Positions 12,301-23,411 are shown, counted from the stretch's first letter. The stretch is 64,000 nt of DNA from Cheiracanthium punctorium (GCA_038373885.1 JAWZYV010000771.1:310001-374000); one strand, 5' to 3'. The notes: generated by a model not told the origin, from the letters alone. Program-made: numbers and translations.

Positions 12301-12671
12301 CTGTAGTGCAATTATATAGTTAAAAGCACTGGATAAGCTGAAGTTTTAGCAAACTGTGTGAACTTATTTTAATAGGTCTGAGACTTGTAAACTGTAGAAA
12401 TTAAAGTATCAACCACAGCCGATTAATGAGCTTACAAGACGATGGCTTGGTCTCGCCAAAGAACGCATTCTTATAAAAAAGTTGTCATTTAATAAAACTC
12501 TCAAAAGTAAGCTGAAAGAGCATAGGAGATACATTCCTACACAGGAGCTTTCGAAAATTTTCGTTGCCTCTGCTTGATGGAATCCTGATCATAGTCTTCA
12601 ATTTTCTAAAGCTAAGATCTCGTGCACTCCCCAGTCTTTTCGTCCCAGCTTGACTTTTAGGAGTGTTTCCA
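9383..12671. other. AT-rich gene-free stretch
   Basis: Over 3 kb with only short chance frames, homopolymer runs and one strong palindrome (listed separately). No element termini were recognised. Confidence 0.4.
10925..10998. repeat. Near-perfect 74-bp palindrome
   Basis: The left arm ends in TTTGTAAAAAACACACAT, a 3-base loop AAG follows, and the right arm begins ATGTGTGTTTTTTACAAA. The arms extend outward through TAAAGTAAATAAAAAA and its inverse, giving about 35 bp each with one or two mismatches. It could fold as a cruciform or, if transcribed, a short hairpin RNA. No flanking TSD was identified. Confidence 0.8.
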
Positions 12672-12675
12672 TTAA

Positions 12676-13080
12676 CCCTTTAACGCGCAGTGTTCCCGCT
12701 CTGGGAACACCAAACTCTGACGTTTTGACTGTTGCCAGTCACGAAGAATAGATTGGATTTCTATAAAAATAGTTGCGGGTGACATAGCTCCACGAGAATC
12801 CTTTACTTTTTAGCACGTCCTTTCCCGTAAAAACAATTGTCACGATTATTTTTAACAGCACTGACATCTACTGGAAAATGGAAGAATGCGAGAACAGCTG
12901 GATAGATTGCCCAATGCTGAAAATAGGGCAGCTCCAGCCAGCTGTCGTCAAAAAAGGGTCTCTCGATCTGTGGCACGCGATAAACGTTTCGATCGTCCGC
13001 CATCTTGCTGATAGTTAAGTCGAGCGATGGCAACCGCTGCCCTTTTTTTCAGCATTGGGAAAGGGTTGCGCCTCAAAGGG
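12676..13080 (+). mobile_element. piggyBac-like MITE, copy 3
   Basis: Perfect TTAA on both sides (12672-12675 and 13081-13084). Termini match the family. Most of the left hairpin arm is missing: after GCCCAATGCTGAAAATAGGG (12909-12928) the sequence passes directly to the centre of the hairpin (CAGCCAGCTGTCGTC) and the right arm, so this copy can no longer fold into the full hairpin. Confidence 0.9.
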
Positions 13081-13084
13081 TTAA

Positions 13085-13714
13085 GGAGAACTTGAAGCGC
13101 CTTCTGAACGGCGTTTCTTAGCTTCTTTCTGCTTGGAGACGGTTTTTTCCAAGGTGGGAATTAAAAAAAAAAAACTGATTTATGTCATGACATAACATAG
13201 GATATTTTTCTTTTCTTTCCTAATTATTATTTTATGTTACTCCATTTTTTCATTCTATTATTTTATTTTATTTTTATTTATTTTCATTTTGAACTTATCA
13301 TTTTCTTCCGCTAATTTCCCCTCCTCCTTCCTCGATCAACTTTTATACTATCTACTTTTCTTACTTTTTCCGTTTTCCGAAGGCCATCTTAACTTGTCTT
13401 ACCGTCACTTATAACTTTCCTGCCTGTGTGAATAGTGGAACTTTCTGCAGTTGAAGAAGGGACTTTCTGTACCACCCAAAACGACTGTCTTGTGGTACTT
13501 TAAAAAAAAATTATGTGCTTTATTTTACAAAGTTTTTAATTAGATGTCTTTAAAAGTCAGTTTCTGAATGTTCTCATTACACAGCCCGACAATTGTAATT
13601 TGTTTTCTGCTATTTTCCAAATGTGTCTTTTTCGGAATCAGTATGGATTTTCAAAAACAATTATAATTTTCTTTTTAATTTTCTACAATAGTGAATAACC
13701 AAATGAAGTATTAA
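13085..13714. other. AT-rich stretch, nothing recognised
   Basis: No long reading frame, TIR pair or RNA gene was seen between MITE copies 3 and 4. Confidence 0.4.
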
Positions 13715-14114
13715 ATGGCTGGCTGTATGAAGCTGGCTGTGCGCGCAAAGGGCGCGCACAGCCAGCTGACGTCAAAATAGGGTCTCTAGATCTGTGGCAC
13801 GCGATGAACGTTTCGATCGTCCGCCATCTTGCTGGTAGTTAAGTCGAGCGATGGCAACGGCTGCCCTTTTCAGCATTGGGCAATCTATCCAGCTGTTCTC
13901 GCATTCTTCCATTTTTCAGCAGATGTCAGTGCTGATTAAAAATAATAGTGACAATTTTTTTACGGGAAATGACGTGCTAAAAAGTAAAGGATTTTCGTGG
14001 AGCCATGTCACCCGCAACTATTTTTATAGAAATAAAATCTATTCTTCGTGACTGGCAACAGTCAAAACGTCAGAGTTTGGTGATCCCAGAGCGGGAACAT
14101 TGCGCGTTAAAGGG
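13715..14114 (-). mobile_element. piggyBac-like MITE, copy 4 (one end lost)
   Basis: The plus-strand right end reads GCGCGTTAAAGGG followed by TTAA (14115-14118), which is the 5' terminus of the family inverted. The left side starts inside the hairpin centre, with a CAGCTGGCTGTGCGCGC-like palindrome at about 13730-13765, and the outer arm and CCCTTTGAGG terminus are missing. A TTAA occurs at 13711-13714, but I cannot tell whether it is the original TSD. Confidence 0.75.
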
Positions 14115-14261
14115 TTAAATAACAAGAGTCATAAACAGGACAAGGATGAAAATCTGATGTGTAAAACGTAGACCAAATTTGATTTGTGATCTAACAATAC
14201 ACGAAATTGTGTGTGTGTGGGTGGGGGGGAGGATACAAGCAAAATTTTCTTTAGAGTAATA

Positions 14262-14825
14262 AAGGGTTTTCCAATAGGGATGGTACAATTTTAAATGGCT
14301 AGAATGGCAACATTGCGTATTCTTTTTGACATTTCTTGTGTCATTTGTGTTTAGTATGCTTTGCCATTGAATCATGGAATGATACACGCTCGAAAAAAGT
14401 TTCGAAATTATTAAATAGTTTCATCAAAGTCAGTGTTCACATGCGAATATTCAGAGAAATTTGAGAAGAATTCATGGACGGCATAATTAAGTTCTTGTGA
14501 TTTAAGACCTTATGATTTCTTTCTTTGGGGATATGTTAAGCCACACGTTTATGCTGATAATCCAATAACATTTGAGCAATTAAAAACGGACATTGAAAGT
14601 GTTATTCGAGAAATAATACCAAATTTATGTGAAAGAGTGATGGAAAATTGGGTTGAGATAATGCGGTATGTACAAATAAGTCGTGGTGCTCACATGAACG
14701 ATATTATTTTCATACTTAATGGCATAATGTCAGCTTTAAAAAAAATAAAAAAATTGTGTCTCACTGAATAATTTATGTGTTTTTTTTTAATTTTTCAATT
14801 GTATCACTCTTAATGGAAAACCCTT
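14262..14825 (+). mobile_element. Internally deleted Tc1/mariner element
   Basis: TIRs are AAGGGTTTTCCAATAGGGAT at 14262 and the inverse AAGGGTTTTCCATTAAGAGT ending at 14825, each bordered by TA (14260-14261 and 14826-14827). At 564 bp it is less than half the usual length and retains only the last part of a transposase, so it is a deletion derivative. Confidence 0.88.
14502..14771 (+). pseudogene. Mariner-type transposase C-terminal fragment
   Basis: A frame of 89 codons plus a stop stays open without an initiating Met. It begins LRPYDFFLWGYVKPHVYAD, which is the block around the third catalytic Asp (the D of PYDF), and continues to ISRGAHMNDIIF, typical of the C-terminal tail in this family. 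The first two catalytic Asp regions and the DNA-binding domain are absent because of the internal deletion. Confidence 0.85.
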
Positions 14826-14827
14826 TA

Positions 14828-15161
14828 TATGCTCTTTGATTACTGCCGTAACTTTTGTTTTATAATCGATGCATGTGTCATAATTTGTTTTCTTTTCCCC
14901 CATTTGAACAAAATCCGGAATCTTTAGTAAGCGCTTCACAAAATTCTGATGACTCATTGTGCTGTTTTACAAGTGAAAACTGCCAAGAACTGGATTTTTA
15001 AAAATTTGTAGATACAATGCTTGTTTCTCCCATTCTGCCTGCTTCTTGGTGCTGTGTTTCACCCCCTGAAAAAATCATTTGAGTGTAAGACAGCTTTCTT
15101 GTCTAAATTACGTGTGAACAGCAAAGTACTGTACATCGCAAAGGAAATCCGAGAAGTTATT
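14828..15161. other. Unassigned stretch
   Basis: No element ends or coding signals were recognised between the deleted mariner and MITE copy 5. Confidence 0.4.
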
Positions 15162-15165
15162 TTAA

Positions 15166-15633
15166 CCCTTTGAGGCACAACTCCTTCCCAATGCTGAAAA
15201 AAGGGCAGCCGTTGCCATCGCTCGACTTATCTACCAGCAAGATGGCGGACGATCGAACGTCCATCGTCGAAACGTCTTTTTTGACGACGGCTGGCTGTGC
15301 GCGCGCGATCTGTGGCACGCGATGGATGTTTCCATCGTCCGCCATCTTGCTGGTAGTTAAGTCGAGCTATGGCAACGGCTGCCCTTTTTCAGCATTGGGC
15401 AATCTATCCAGCTGTTCTCGCATTCTCCTATTTTTCAGCAGGTGTCAGTGCTGTTAAAAATAATCGTGACCATTTTTTTTACGGTAAATGACGTGCTAAA
15501 AAGTAAAGGACTCTCGTGGAGCCATGTCACCCGTAACTATTTTTATAGAAATCAAATTTATTCTTCGTGACTGGCAACAGTCAAAACGTCAGAGTTTGGC
15601 GTTCCCAGAGCGGGAACACTGCGCGTTAAAGGG
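15166..15633 (-). mobile_element. piggyBac-like MITE, copy 5
   Basis: Perfect TTAA at 15162-15165 and 15634-15637. Plus-strand left end CCCTTTGAGGCACAACTCC and right end GCGCGTTAAAGGG are the family termini in reverse. Both hairpin arms remain (about 15190-15290 and 15300-15400), with GATGGCGGACGATCG at 15240-15254 and its near inverse GATCGTCCGCCATC-like at 15333-15348. The reading frames inside are hairpin mirror images, not genes. Confidence 0.9.
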
Positions 15634-15639
15634 TTAACG

Positions 15640-15834
15640 AGCGGACACTTGCCGTCTAGGCATTGTCCACTACAACCTCCAGAAGGTATTGTGGTCATTT
15701 TATTATGGAGGCACTCAATAGGCGGCCAGTGTTATCCCCTGTGAAGGGACGGACAAGTTAACATCCATGCCCAAGCAGGGATTCAAACCCGGACCCAAGA
15801 CGTGATAGATTGGTTCTTAAGCCACTACACCACA
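15640..15834 (-). mobile_element. tRNA-derived SINE
   Basis: On the minus strand, from about 15834, the sequence has TGGTGTAGTGG, a perfect fit to the RNA polymerase III A box TRGYNNARNGG, then GGGTTTGAATCCC about 40 bases on, one mismatch from the B box. A tRNA-unrelated body follows down to the TTAA of MITE copy 5. The promoter arrangement is that of a tRNA-derived SINE; the 3' tail and TSD are not clear. It differs from the SINEs at 55.7 and 59.9 kb. Confidence 0.7.
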
Positions 15835-15995
15835 TGGGTGGACGCTATCATATTTTGAATGATGCACTTTTCATAAACACAGACATTTTCAGCAGGCTAC
15901 TTCTAAAACATAAATTTGTTCTCTCACAACATAGTAATTTTGCGGATAGAATTTTTACGTGTGCTATTAACTGTTCCCATGTGGTGCTTATATTA

Positions 15996-16392
15996 GGTTG
16001 TAACGAAAGTTTCCCGCCACCTCAAACATCGTCAGCACACAGTTCGCGTTGGCGTATTTGTTCATATTTTGTCAAACGATTTTTGGCATTTGGAAGAAAG
16101 AGACTTACTTTATAACACTATGGTGTGAAATCTCTAAAAAATATAGTTATCATTAAGTACAAGGTGTCTCAAATGACACTATCACTCTAGAGGATTTGAA
16201 CCATCATTTACTTCCAGTTGTGTTGCAAAAAGTCAGCTACAGAATATCAACGAATTATGAGTACAGCTTTAAGTACTATTGTTTTATCATGTGACGTTGT
16301 GCAGGTTTGATACCGAAAGTTCATAAACAGTTGTCTAAGGAGTTAGAAGTGAGTTTTTCAGGCAGATTTGGCGGAAAACTTTCGTTACAACC
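15996..16392. mobile_element. Probable MITE with TIR GGTTGTAACGAAAGTTT
   Basis: GGTTGTAACGAAAGTTTCCC at 15996 is inverted at the right end, 16363-16392 (read back: GGTTGTAACGAAAGTTTTCC). TA precedes the left end, but the base pair after the right end is TG, so a mariner-type TA duplication is only half supported. No transposase is present. Confidence 0.6.
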
Positions 16393-16950
16393 TGATATTT
16401 TATAAAACTTTTAAAATCAGTTTAAAAGTGTTAAAGAAAATATATCTTCTACCAGCTGATGTTATTAATTTGTACATATTTTCCACCGAAAACATTTTAA
16501 TTGTTTCGAATTTTTCATGCCTTTCTGTAATGATCAACGATATAGTCATTAAATATCAAAATTATTCTAAGGATTCATTAAGGAAATAATTAAGAGTTTT
16601 AAAAAGTTATCTTATTTCTTGACTCATTAAAGAAGCAAAAGTGGTAGTAAGGGAGATAGCTCGGGTAAACGTACGTTTAGCCTGGAAACACTCGATATTA
16701 AAATGTTGTTACAGGAAATTGTTTCTCTCGAAATTAATTCATTAATATTAAAGTTTTGGACGTTTTAAAAATATATCTCTTTTAAAATGTCTTTTTTTTA
16801 ATATTAGAAAATTTAAAATCTTAAGCCGTTACGAGTCTTTATATATTCTGCTAATGGGCAATAGGATGGCAGTCATGCTGATGATTTTGCTTTTTATTTT
16901 TAGTATGCATACTTAATATCTGTAATTATTTATTGTAGAAAAAAGGAAGG
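16393..16950. other. AT-rich stretch, nothing recognised
   Basis: Chance frames only (for example 73 codons ending near 16589). Confidence 0.4.
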
Positions 16951-16958
16951 AACTATGG

Positions 16959-17135
16959 CAGGGGCGTAGCCAAAGGGGGGGGGTTAAGGGGGTGTCATAA
17001 TCCCCCCCCCATGAGGAATTTTTCGCCATACAAAATGTATATTCTTCACTCCCTCATCACGCACATGTGTGCATATACGTGAGTTGCAGTAGTCGTAACC
17101 GCCCCCCCCCATGAAAATTTCTGGCTACGCCACTG
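16959..17135. mobile_element. hAT-type MITE (CAGTGGCGTAGCCA family), copy 1
   Basis: Left end CAGGGGCGTAGCCAAAG and right end inverse CAGTGGCGTAGCCAG. An 8-bp TSD flanks it: AACTATGG (16951-16958) and AACAATGG (17136-17143), one mismatch. G and C runs lie just inside each end. TIRs starting CAG with an 8-bp TSD are diagnostic of hAT. At 177 bp it is non-coding. Confidence 0.88.
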
Positions 17136-17143
17136 AACAATGG

Positions 17144-17811
17144 AATACCATTTACATTTCTTACTATATACTTTTAAAAAAATCCCCAGAATCATCATGA
17201 GTACATACTAATTGTAATTAACTAATTGTAATAAAAGGTCTCTTGTAAAAAAAAAGCACTTTTTATTTTGTGTTATAGAACACAAAATATTTAAAGAAAG
17301 TTACAAATGAAGGCTAATATGAAATTGTCAGGTATTATAGAATAGGTGGTTTAAACCGTAGGAAAACTAATTACTTCGTAGAACATAGTTATTTTTAGCT
17401 ATCTATGTATAGTATATAAATACGCTTAGGAAAACCTTTGTGCCCTTCTACAATACAATGCGCGAACGAATGAGCGCGAAATTCGACACAGTTAAAGTTC
17501 GTATGGAGGTGGTTGTGCGGATGTTAAAATTTTTGTGTAATGTGCTAATGCACCGTAAAAAATTAGAGAAGTAATTTGGCACGCTGTATTTCGTGCCAAG
17601 ACGAGGAATGGTTCCATTGTTGTGTCAATTTTGAAATAACAACACTAAGTTTCAGCAGTTCTATAGGGTTTTACTATTACAACAAATTTTGCAAAAATGA
17701 AATTATTCTCCAGTTTGGTGAAACGCCAATGACTAAAATGTGCTATATTGTTAAAAATCTGGCACAATTCTGGGTGTACGCTTAAATAGTCCAACAAACT
17801 CGAAAAGCGAA
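17144..17811. other. AT-rich stretch, nothing recognised
   Basis: No coding signal; contains scattered short frames only. Confidence 0.4.
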
Positions 17812-18247
17812 TGTAACACTTTATTCGAGGAATCGAAGCACTAATATCTCACAAATAATACAGAATTTACAACACCTGCAAATTCATTAACTGTCACAAT
17901 AATTACTCTATTCAAATAGTAAAGCCAATAATATAGCTCTTCTCTTTGTATCCTCGGTCTGTTTCAACTGGCACGACAGCAAGAGAGGCTCCCTATTTAT
18001 AGATTTCCAAGCACATATAGGACATGACATCGCATTCTTGAATTTTCCTCCTAATTACTCATTGAGATACAGCCAAAATCCCACTACTTTTGAGAATATT
18101 CCAGTGGTCGTCAAAGTCACCAAATTTGTTGCCAAATCGCCATGACTGTCACAAAGACCAAGAGGTCACATACTCATTTCACTTGCAAGAATACCTGTAC
18201 AACTCTCTTTCCAACAACGCACTTTAATGTGAGAAAACAACGTTACA
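17812..18247 (-). mobile_element. Probable solo LTR
   Basis: On the minus strand the block begins TGTAACGTTGTTTTC (18247 downwards) and ends GTGTTACA (17812), the TG...CA ends of an LTR with a TGTAAC inverted repeat. Inside, in the right order, are a TATA box CTATAAATAGGGAGCC (around 17988-18002) and a polyadenylation signal AATAAA at 17820-17825. No matching 5-bp duplication is evident at the flanks, and no primer-binding site or pol sequence adjoins, so it is a solo or truncated LTR of uncertain (Gypsy- or BEL-type) class. Confidence 0.55.
17993..18001 (-). promoter_or_regulatory. TATA box of the putative LTR
   Basis: Read on the minus strand this is TATAAATAG, located about 170 bp before the AATAAA signal of the same LTR, the expected U3-to-R arrangement. 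Confidence 0.45.
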
Positions 18248-18252
18248 GTTTT

Positions 18253-18716
18253 GAGACAATGTTAAACGTGTTGATATAAAAATTTTTGATAGATACATAT
18301 ATATTTTTATGTTTAGTGTAAACGGGGAAAAGTATAATTTTGAAATATATGCATTTGTCATAAAGTTAAAAAAATATTTTTATGTATAAATCATAAAACG
18401 AAAAAAATGTACACAAAATCATATTTGTTTAATAACTGTGGAAGGGAAATTATAAAATTTCATAACTTTTGTACCTTTAAAAAAAATTGTACCTTAAAAT
18501 AGAAAACAGCATCTGAGATGTTTTAAAAAGGATCTTTATCGTTAATATCAATGTAGGGTAGCCGCTTGATTAACTAAAGAGTTCTAAAATTTAACCCTAT
18601 TCGGTTAAAGAATAATTAAAAGATGAGCACCCAGGTATAAGAAACCGGTGAAAAATCGAACTCCTCCTGTAGAGACTTCAATGGTTCTTGCCTTCAGTTC
18701 TCCAGTATGAACATTA
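18253..18716. other. AT-rich stretch
   Basis: No element ends or reading frames of interest. Confidence 0.4.
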
Positions 18717-18724
18717 TTTATGAG

Positions 18725-19898
18725 TAGACCGCGGATTATATGCACTTAAAAAGTGACAAAATATGCATGCAAATATGCATCAAAAAATCTAAAAATATGC
18801 ACTAAAAATCTAAAAATAAGCACCAAATAACTGAAAATATACTCACATATTAACAGAAAATAAAAACGTATTTACTTCTAAAAGTATTTTCTATCCTTTA
18901 CCTTGCAATTATGACACCTTTTTTCTCTCTTTGAAACTTCAAAACATCATGAAAGACAGAATGAGAAATTCTTATCCACAATCTTAGTGATATGAAATAT
19001 GAATTAAAACTGCTTTCAGTAATTTTTGTTGCAATACACAGTTAAGTGTTTTTCTAAATTTTCAATAGTAAGGCTATGTCTTTTATCATCTAAAATTGTT
19101 TTATATGCTGAAAATGCTCTTTCAACATCAACGGATGTCACTGGACAGTACTTGGAATATTTCGCTTTGGATGGTTCTAATTTTTCCGGTAATTCACTCC
19201 CCTCACCATTAATAAAATTATTTATTTTATTCACTGCCAAAAATCCTGAATTTTTATTTAAAATAAAATTCAGTTTCTCACTGATTTCTTCTCCTAATGA
19301 CTCTGGAATCTTACCAACGCATTCCTGTACTTTTACAGCTTGACTCATTACATCACTCAGAAGCAGATTTTGATATTCTAATTTTGTGATGTTTGATGTT
19401 AAGAAGGAAAAATGTCTTTCGATTATAGATAGAGCTTTTCGGATAGACATATCGCTAAGCATTTCTTCGGATATGAAAAAAGAAGATGAATCGGCGCTGT
19501 GCAAAGTATTAACTACATCTTTTATGGAGTTAGGTCTTTTCCATAATCCGAAATCCACGTCTTCATCAGGGTGGACATGCTTGCTTTCATTCTAGCCATT
19601 TTTGAAATTTTAATATATAGGCTGACTTCGAACTTAAATTGTTGCAAATACACACGAAAGAAATTGAAAGCGTATATGCTATTTTGCTGGGAAACTGCGG
19701 TTGTATACATTTTTCAAAGCGTGGAACTTAAAGAGTTAAAGAAAAAAAAATACTGAAAGGAAGGTTAAAAAAAAAAAAAAAAGCTACAAATTCAAAGCGA
19801 AAGAGATTAAAATATGCATCCAACAGAGAAAATGCGTCATTTTATGCAAAATCATCAAAAACACCTGAAATATGCAATTGCATATAATCCGCGGTCTG
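18725..19898 (-). mobile_element. hAT element with partial transposase
   Basis: The ends are TAGACCGCGGATTATATGCA at 18725 and the inverse CAGACCGCGGATTATATGCA ending at 19898. A perfect 8-bp TSD, TTTATGAG, lies at 18717-18724 and 19899-19906. Subterminal copies of AATATGCA or ATATGCACT occur near both ends, the sort of repeat hAT transposases bind. The 1174-bp element contains only the C-terminal half of a transposase, so it is a deletion derivative rather than an autonomous copy. Confidence 0.93.
19016..19558 (-). pseudogene. hAT transposase C-terminal fragment
   Basis: A 180-codon frame lies inside the element on the minus strand. Its last third contains PVTSVDVERAFSAYK and then LEKHLTVYCN near the stop, the hAT C-terminal dimerisation region. 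The N-terminal BED-type zinc finger and most of the RNase H-like core (with the first two catalytic acidic residues) are missing. The Met at the start is probably internal to the original protein. The open frame suggests a fairly recent deletion copy; it could at most yield a dimerisation fragment. Confidence 0.85.
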
Positions 19899-20029
19899 TT
19901 TATGAGTAGTCCGCGTAGAACGAGCATTCGAAAATAAATAAAACTGATATTTTTGCACACCAAACGATTCAAGAGCCAGCACCAAAAAAGTCAATGAATT
20001 GAGCAATTCTGTTTTTTTTTTACTTATTT

Positions 20030-21690
20030 ATATTTTTTTACAGCTTATTAGATTTGTTGGGTCCACAAACATACTGCGGCCAGTCAAGTGAAACTGAGAA
20101 CAAGGGGACCTGCTGCACTGTCAAAGCTGACGTTTTTGGTGAGGTAATGAACAAATTGAGCAAGGCTGAAAATCGTTATGGAAATTGGATATTGCATATA
20201 AATGAAAGTTATGACAGTCAGTCATCTGATGGAGGGGACAGGGTTGGTCAGTCGGCCCCATTGTATGTACAAAAATTAAATGCTGTGAAACGCGTTCAAC
20301 AATGTTAAAAAAATTTTTGAGGGTATTCATTGTTATATCAATCTGAAAAAATGTGGTCAGTCAACGATTTTGCGGGAGATCGCCCGTCAGTAAGCATAAA
20401 AAGAAATTTATATGCATTATCGCGCGTCCGCTCGCCGTTTCAGGCGGCTAAATGTATAATTGATGGGAATAAGAGTAGGAAAAAGTCCAGGTATACCCGT
20501 AGGTAAGGGAGGGAATTTACGAACACAATTTTTGGGAATCATTGCATCTTTAGGGAGAGATACTCTTTAAATACTCTTTAATAACGAGTAAATTGCTGTA
20601 ATATTATTTGTAACGTATATCCTGCATATGTAAAAATAAAGTTTCAATATTATTAAATTATAATTAATAAATGGCCAATTCAATCAATTCAGTTAAATAA
20701 TAATAATGAAAAGAGCAAGCCGCTTGCTACGTGAAGCGAGCGCAGGAAAAATTTTATTTCTTTTTTTGCTGACTGACGGACGTTGTCCCACAAATATAAA
20801 AATTAATACCCTCAGAATTTTTTTGTTTACAAAACGAATTGCACAGGATTTATTTTTCGTACATACAATGGGACCGACTGACCAACTCCGTGCCCACATT
20901 CAGTTAACAGACCGCCATAACTTTCATTTAGTATATGCAGCAAACAATTTGTATATCGATTTTCAGTCTTACTCAGTTCATTTTACTACCTTGCTGCCAA
21001 TCCATTTTAACGAACAAGATTGGAATGGCCATATGTTAATTATAATTTAATAATATTGAGTCTTTATTTTATATGCACATAATATACATTACAATTAATA
21101 TTACAAAAATTTACTCGTTATTAAAGAGTATTTAAGAGTATCTCTCCCGGTAGATACAATGACCTCCAGCTATTGTGTACATAAATTCGGTCCATTATTT
21201 TCGAGTAAAACTGGGCTCTTTCCTAACGTTATTCGCATCAGTTTTACTTTCCGCCACCTGAAACATCTAGCGCGCACACGAACATTTTATTTCTTTTTTT
21301 GCTTACTGACGGGTGTTGCCCCACAGAACTGTTGACTGACCATTTTTTTTAATGAATGATATAATGATTAATACCCCCCCCCCAAAAAAAAAAAAAAAAT
21401 TAAAAAATTGAACTTTGCTCAACACGTTGCACATTATTTAATTTTTGTACGTACAATGGGCTCAACTGACCAATCCTGTCCCCTCCTTCAACTGACTGCT
21501 GACTGACTGCCATAACTTTCATTGATATGAAAAATCCAACTTGTATAACGATTTTCAGTATTGCTCAATTCACTGATTATCTGGCCAAAAACTACAGTTT
21601 TGACTGTGCACCAGATTCACTTGTTCTGTTTCACTTCACTGACCGTAGTATGTTTGGGTACACAACAAATATAATAAGCTATTAAAAAAA
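20030..21690. mobile_element. Long foldback (long-TIR) element, unclassified
   Basis: The left end (TACAGCTTATTAGATTTGTT near 20039) and right end (inverse of AATATAATAAGCTATT near 21669-21684) are inverted repeats that continue for about 400 bp: 20042-20450 pairs with about 21285-21680. A third arm-like copy lies at about 20750-21010, and an inner inverted pair with CTCTTTAATAACGAGTAAAT sits at about 20565-20600 and 21108-21150. No transposase motif is seen. The nested arms suggest one foldback element inserted in another or an internal duplication. The TSD was not resolved. Confidence 0.65.
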
Positions 21691-22004
21691 ACTAGGCTTG
21701 CTCAATTCATTGCCTTGTTTTGTGGCTCTAGCTCTCCGACTAAAATATGAAATAGTGGAAATAGTTGAAACCAAAGAAATTCTATCAGATCACCACAAAC
21801 TGCCTTTTTCTTCTCTTTTAAACCTTATTTATTCCTTAATTTCACCCTTACCGGAGCGATTCAACTCCTTTTAAAACGCTTAAGAGACAAACAAGAAAGG
21901 AAAAGGCATATCAAGTTTGAGACTTTTTAGGAAGCAACCTTTTCTTTTTTATTTCTGTCTATTTTTAGTGTGGCATCCTTTCATTTACTTTAATTAAAAC
22001 ACTA
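21691..22004. other. AT-rich stretch, nothing recognised
   Basis: No element ends or coding signal. Confidence 0.4.
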
Positions 22005-22008
22005 TTAA

Positions 22009-22377
22009 CCCTTTAACGCGCAGTGTTCCCCCTCTGGGAACACCAAACTCTGACGTTTTGACTACTGCCAGTCACGAAGAATAGATTTGATTTCTATAAA
22101 AATAGTTGCGGGTGACATAGCTCCACGAGAATCCTTTCTTTTTAGCACGTCCTTTCCCGTACAAAAATTGTCACGATTATTTTTAACAGCAGTGACATCT
22201 GCCGAAAAATGGAAGAATGCGACAGCAGCTGGATAGATTGCCCAATGCTGAAAAAGGGTCTCTAGATCTGTGGCCCGCTTTGAATGTTTCGATCGTCCGC
22301 CATCTTGCTGGTAATTAAGTCGAGGTGGCAACGACTGCCCTTTTTTCAGCATTGGGAAAGGGTTGTGCTTTAAACTG
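22009..22377 (+). mobile_element. piggyBac-like MITE, copy 6
   Basis: TTAA at 22005-22008 and 22378-22381. The 5' end is CCCTTTAACGCGCAGTG; the 3' end has decayed to GTTGTGCTTTAAACTG. The left hairpin arm is deleted (GCCCAATGCTGAAAAAGGGTC passes directly into the right arm), leaving a single CCGCCATCTT motif near 22295-22305. Confidence 0.88.
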
Positions 22378-22381
22378 TTAA

Positions 22382-23006
22382 TTCAATCAATCCAGAACCA
22401 AAGTAGAGTGATTTATGTTAAATGCATTCTAAGATTTGGTGTAAGTACGTTTTAAAAAATATTTCTGGAGAAAAAGAATACATGAAGCAATTAATGATGT
22501 AAGTATATTTAGAAGAAAAATAGATCTATTCTGTTATTATCGACCCATGTAGAAATTTTCTTCCCAAATACTTGCTGGTGTAATAATAATATCTATATAC
22601 GTACGCCTCATAAAAAAATGCAAAATATTAGGGGGCAAATCATGGCTTTTTTTTTTAATTATTATTAAATTTAAGCAGAAAAATTTTCAACAAGAAGGTT
22701 TTAATAATAGACAAGCTGAGACTAAACGAAGGATTCATATTTGTTGAATTTAGCAAGAATTTTACTGATAATATTATGTTTTCTTTTGAAGATGACCACT
22801 GTTCTCCTTTTTTCAGGTCTACTCTCCTAGGAGGACGAATTTCAAAATATCCTGAAATTAATATTTAGGTATTCGTGAGTGTTGTATTTTACAGCAGGAA
22901 TTTCGTGGATGTCTCTTCCTCCCCCCTTGAGATCATGAGGGATAAGTGAAAAGAACGTTTTGAACCCCCTACTCCCCGCTGGTTACGAATTGTGGAAAGT
23001 GCTGTC
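22382..23006. other. AT-rich stretch, nothing recognised
   Basis: No recognised element or coding signal before the TTAA train. Confidence 0.4.
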
Positions 23007-23010
23007 TTAA

Positions 23011-23407
23011 GAGTCCTCTGTAGTCGGCTTGCGGAGATTCAAGTCCCAATGCTTTGCTATAGAGAAAAGCGTCTCAACGCCTAATCATTTTTCTCAGAAA
23101 ATATTAGGTGTTTTTAAATGAAATTTTCCTCTGTGAATCTTGAGAACTATTCGCAAGGATTGTACGAGAGAGATTTTATTGCAGTCTAGAATTTATGTTA
23201 CTTTTCAAACTGCAATAAAATCTCTTTCCGCTGCATTAACTCAAATCTGATTCGCATAATCCTTGCGAAAAGTTCTCAAGATTCACACAGGAAAATTTCA
23301 TTTAAAAAATACCTAATACTTTGAGAAAAATGATTAGGCGTTAAGGCACTTTTCTCCATAGCAAAGCATTGGGACTTGATTCTCCGCAAGCCGACTACAG
23401 AGGACTC
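23011..23407. mobile_element. Foldback MITE with about 190-bp TIRs
   Basis: The left arm starts GAGTCCTCTGTAGTCGGCTT and the right arm ends with its exact inverse; the two arms pair over about 190 bp (23011-23200 with 23215-23407) with few mismatches. It is bordered by TTAA at 23007-23010 and 23408-23411. Because the palindrome continues into these bases, the TSD could be TTAA, TAA or TA. No coding capacity. Confidence 0.85.
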
Positions 23408-23411
23408 TTAA

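Noticed and set aside
15157..15457. Opposite-strand frames of 62 and 95 codons
   Set aside because: They are mirror readings of the piggyBac-like MITE hairpin.
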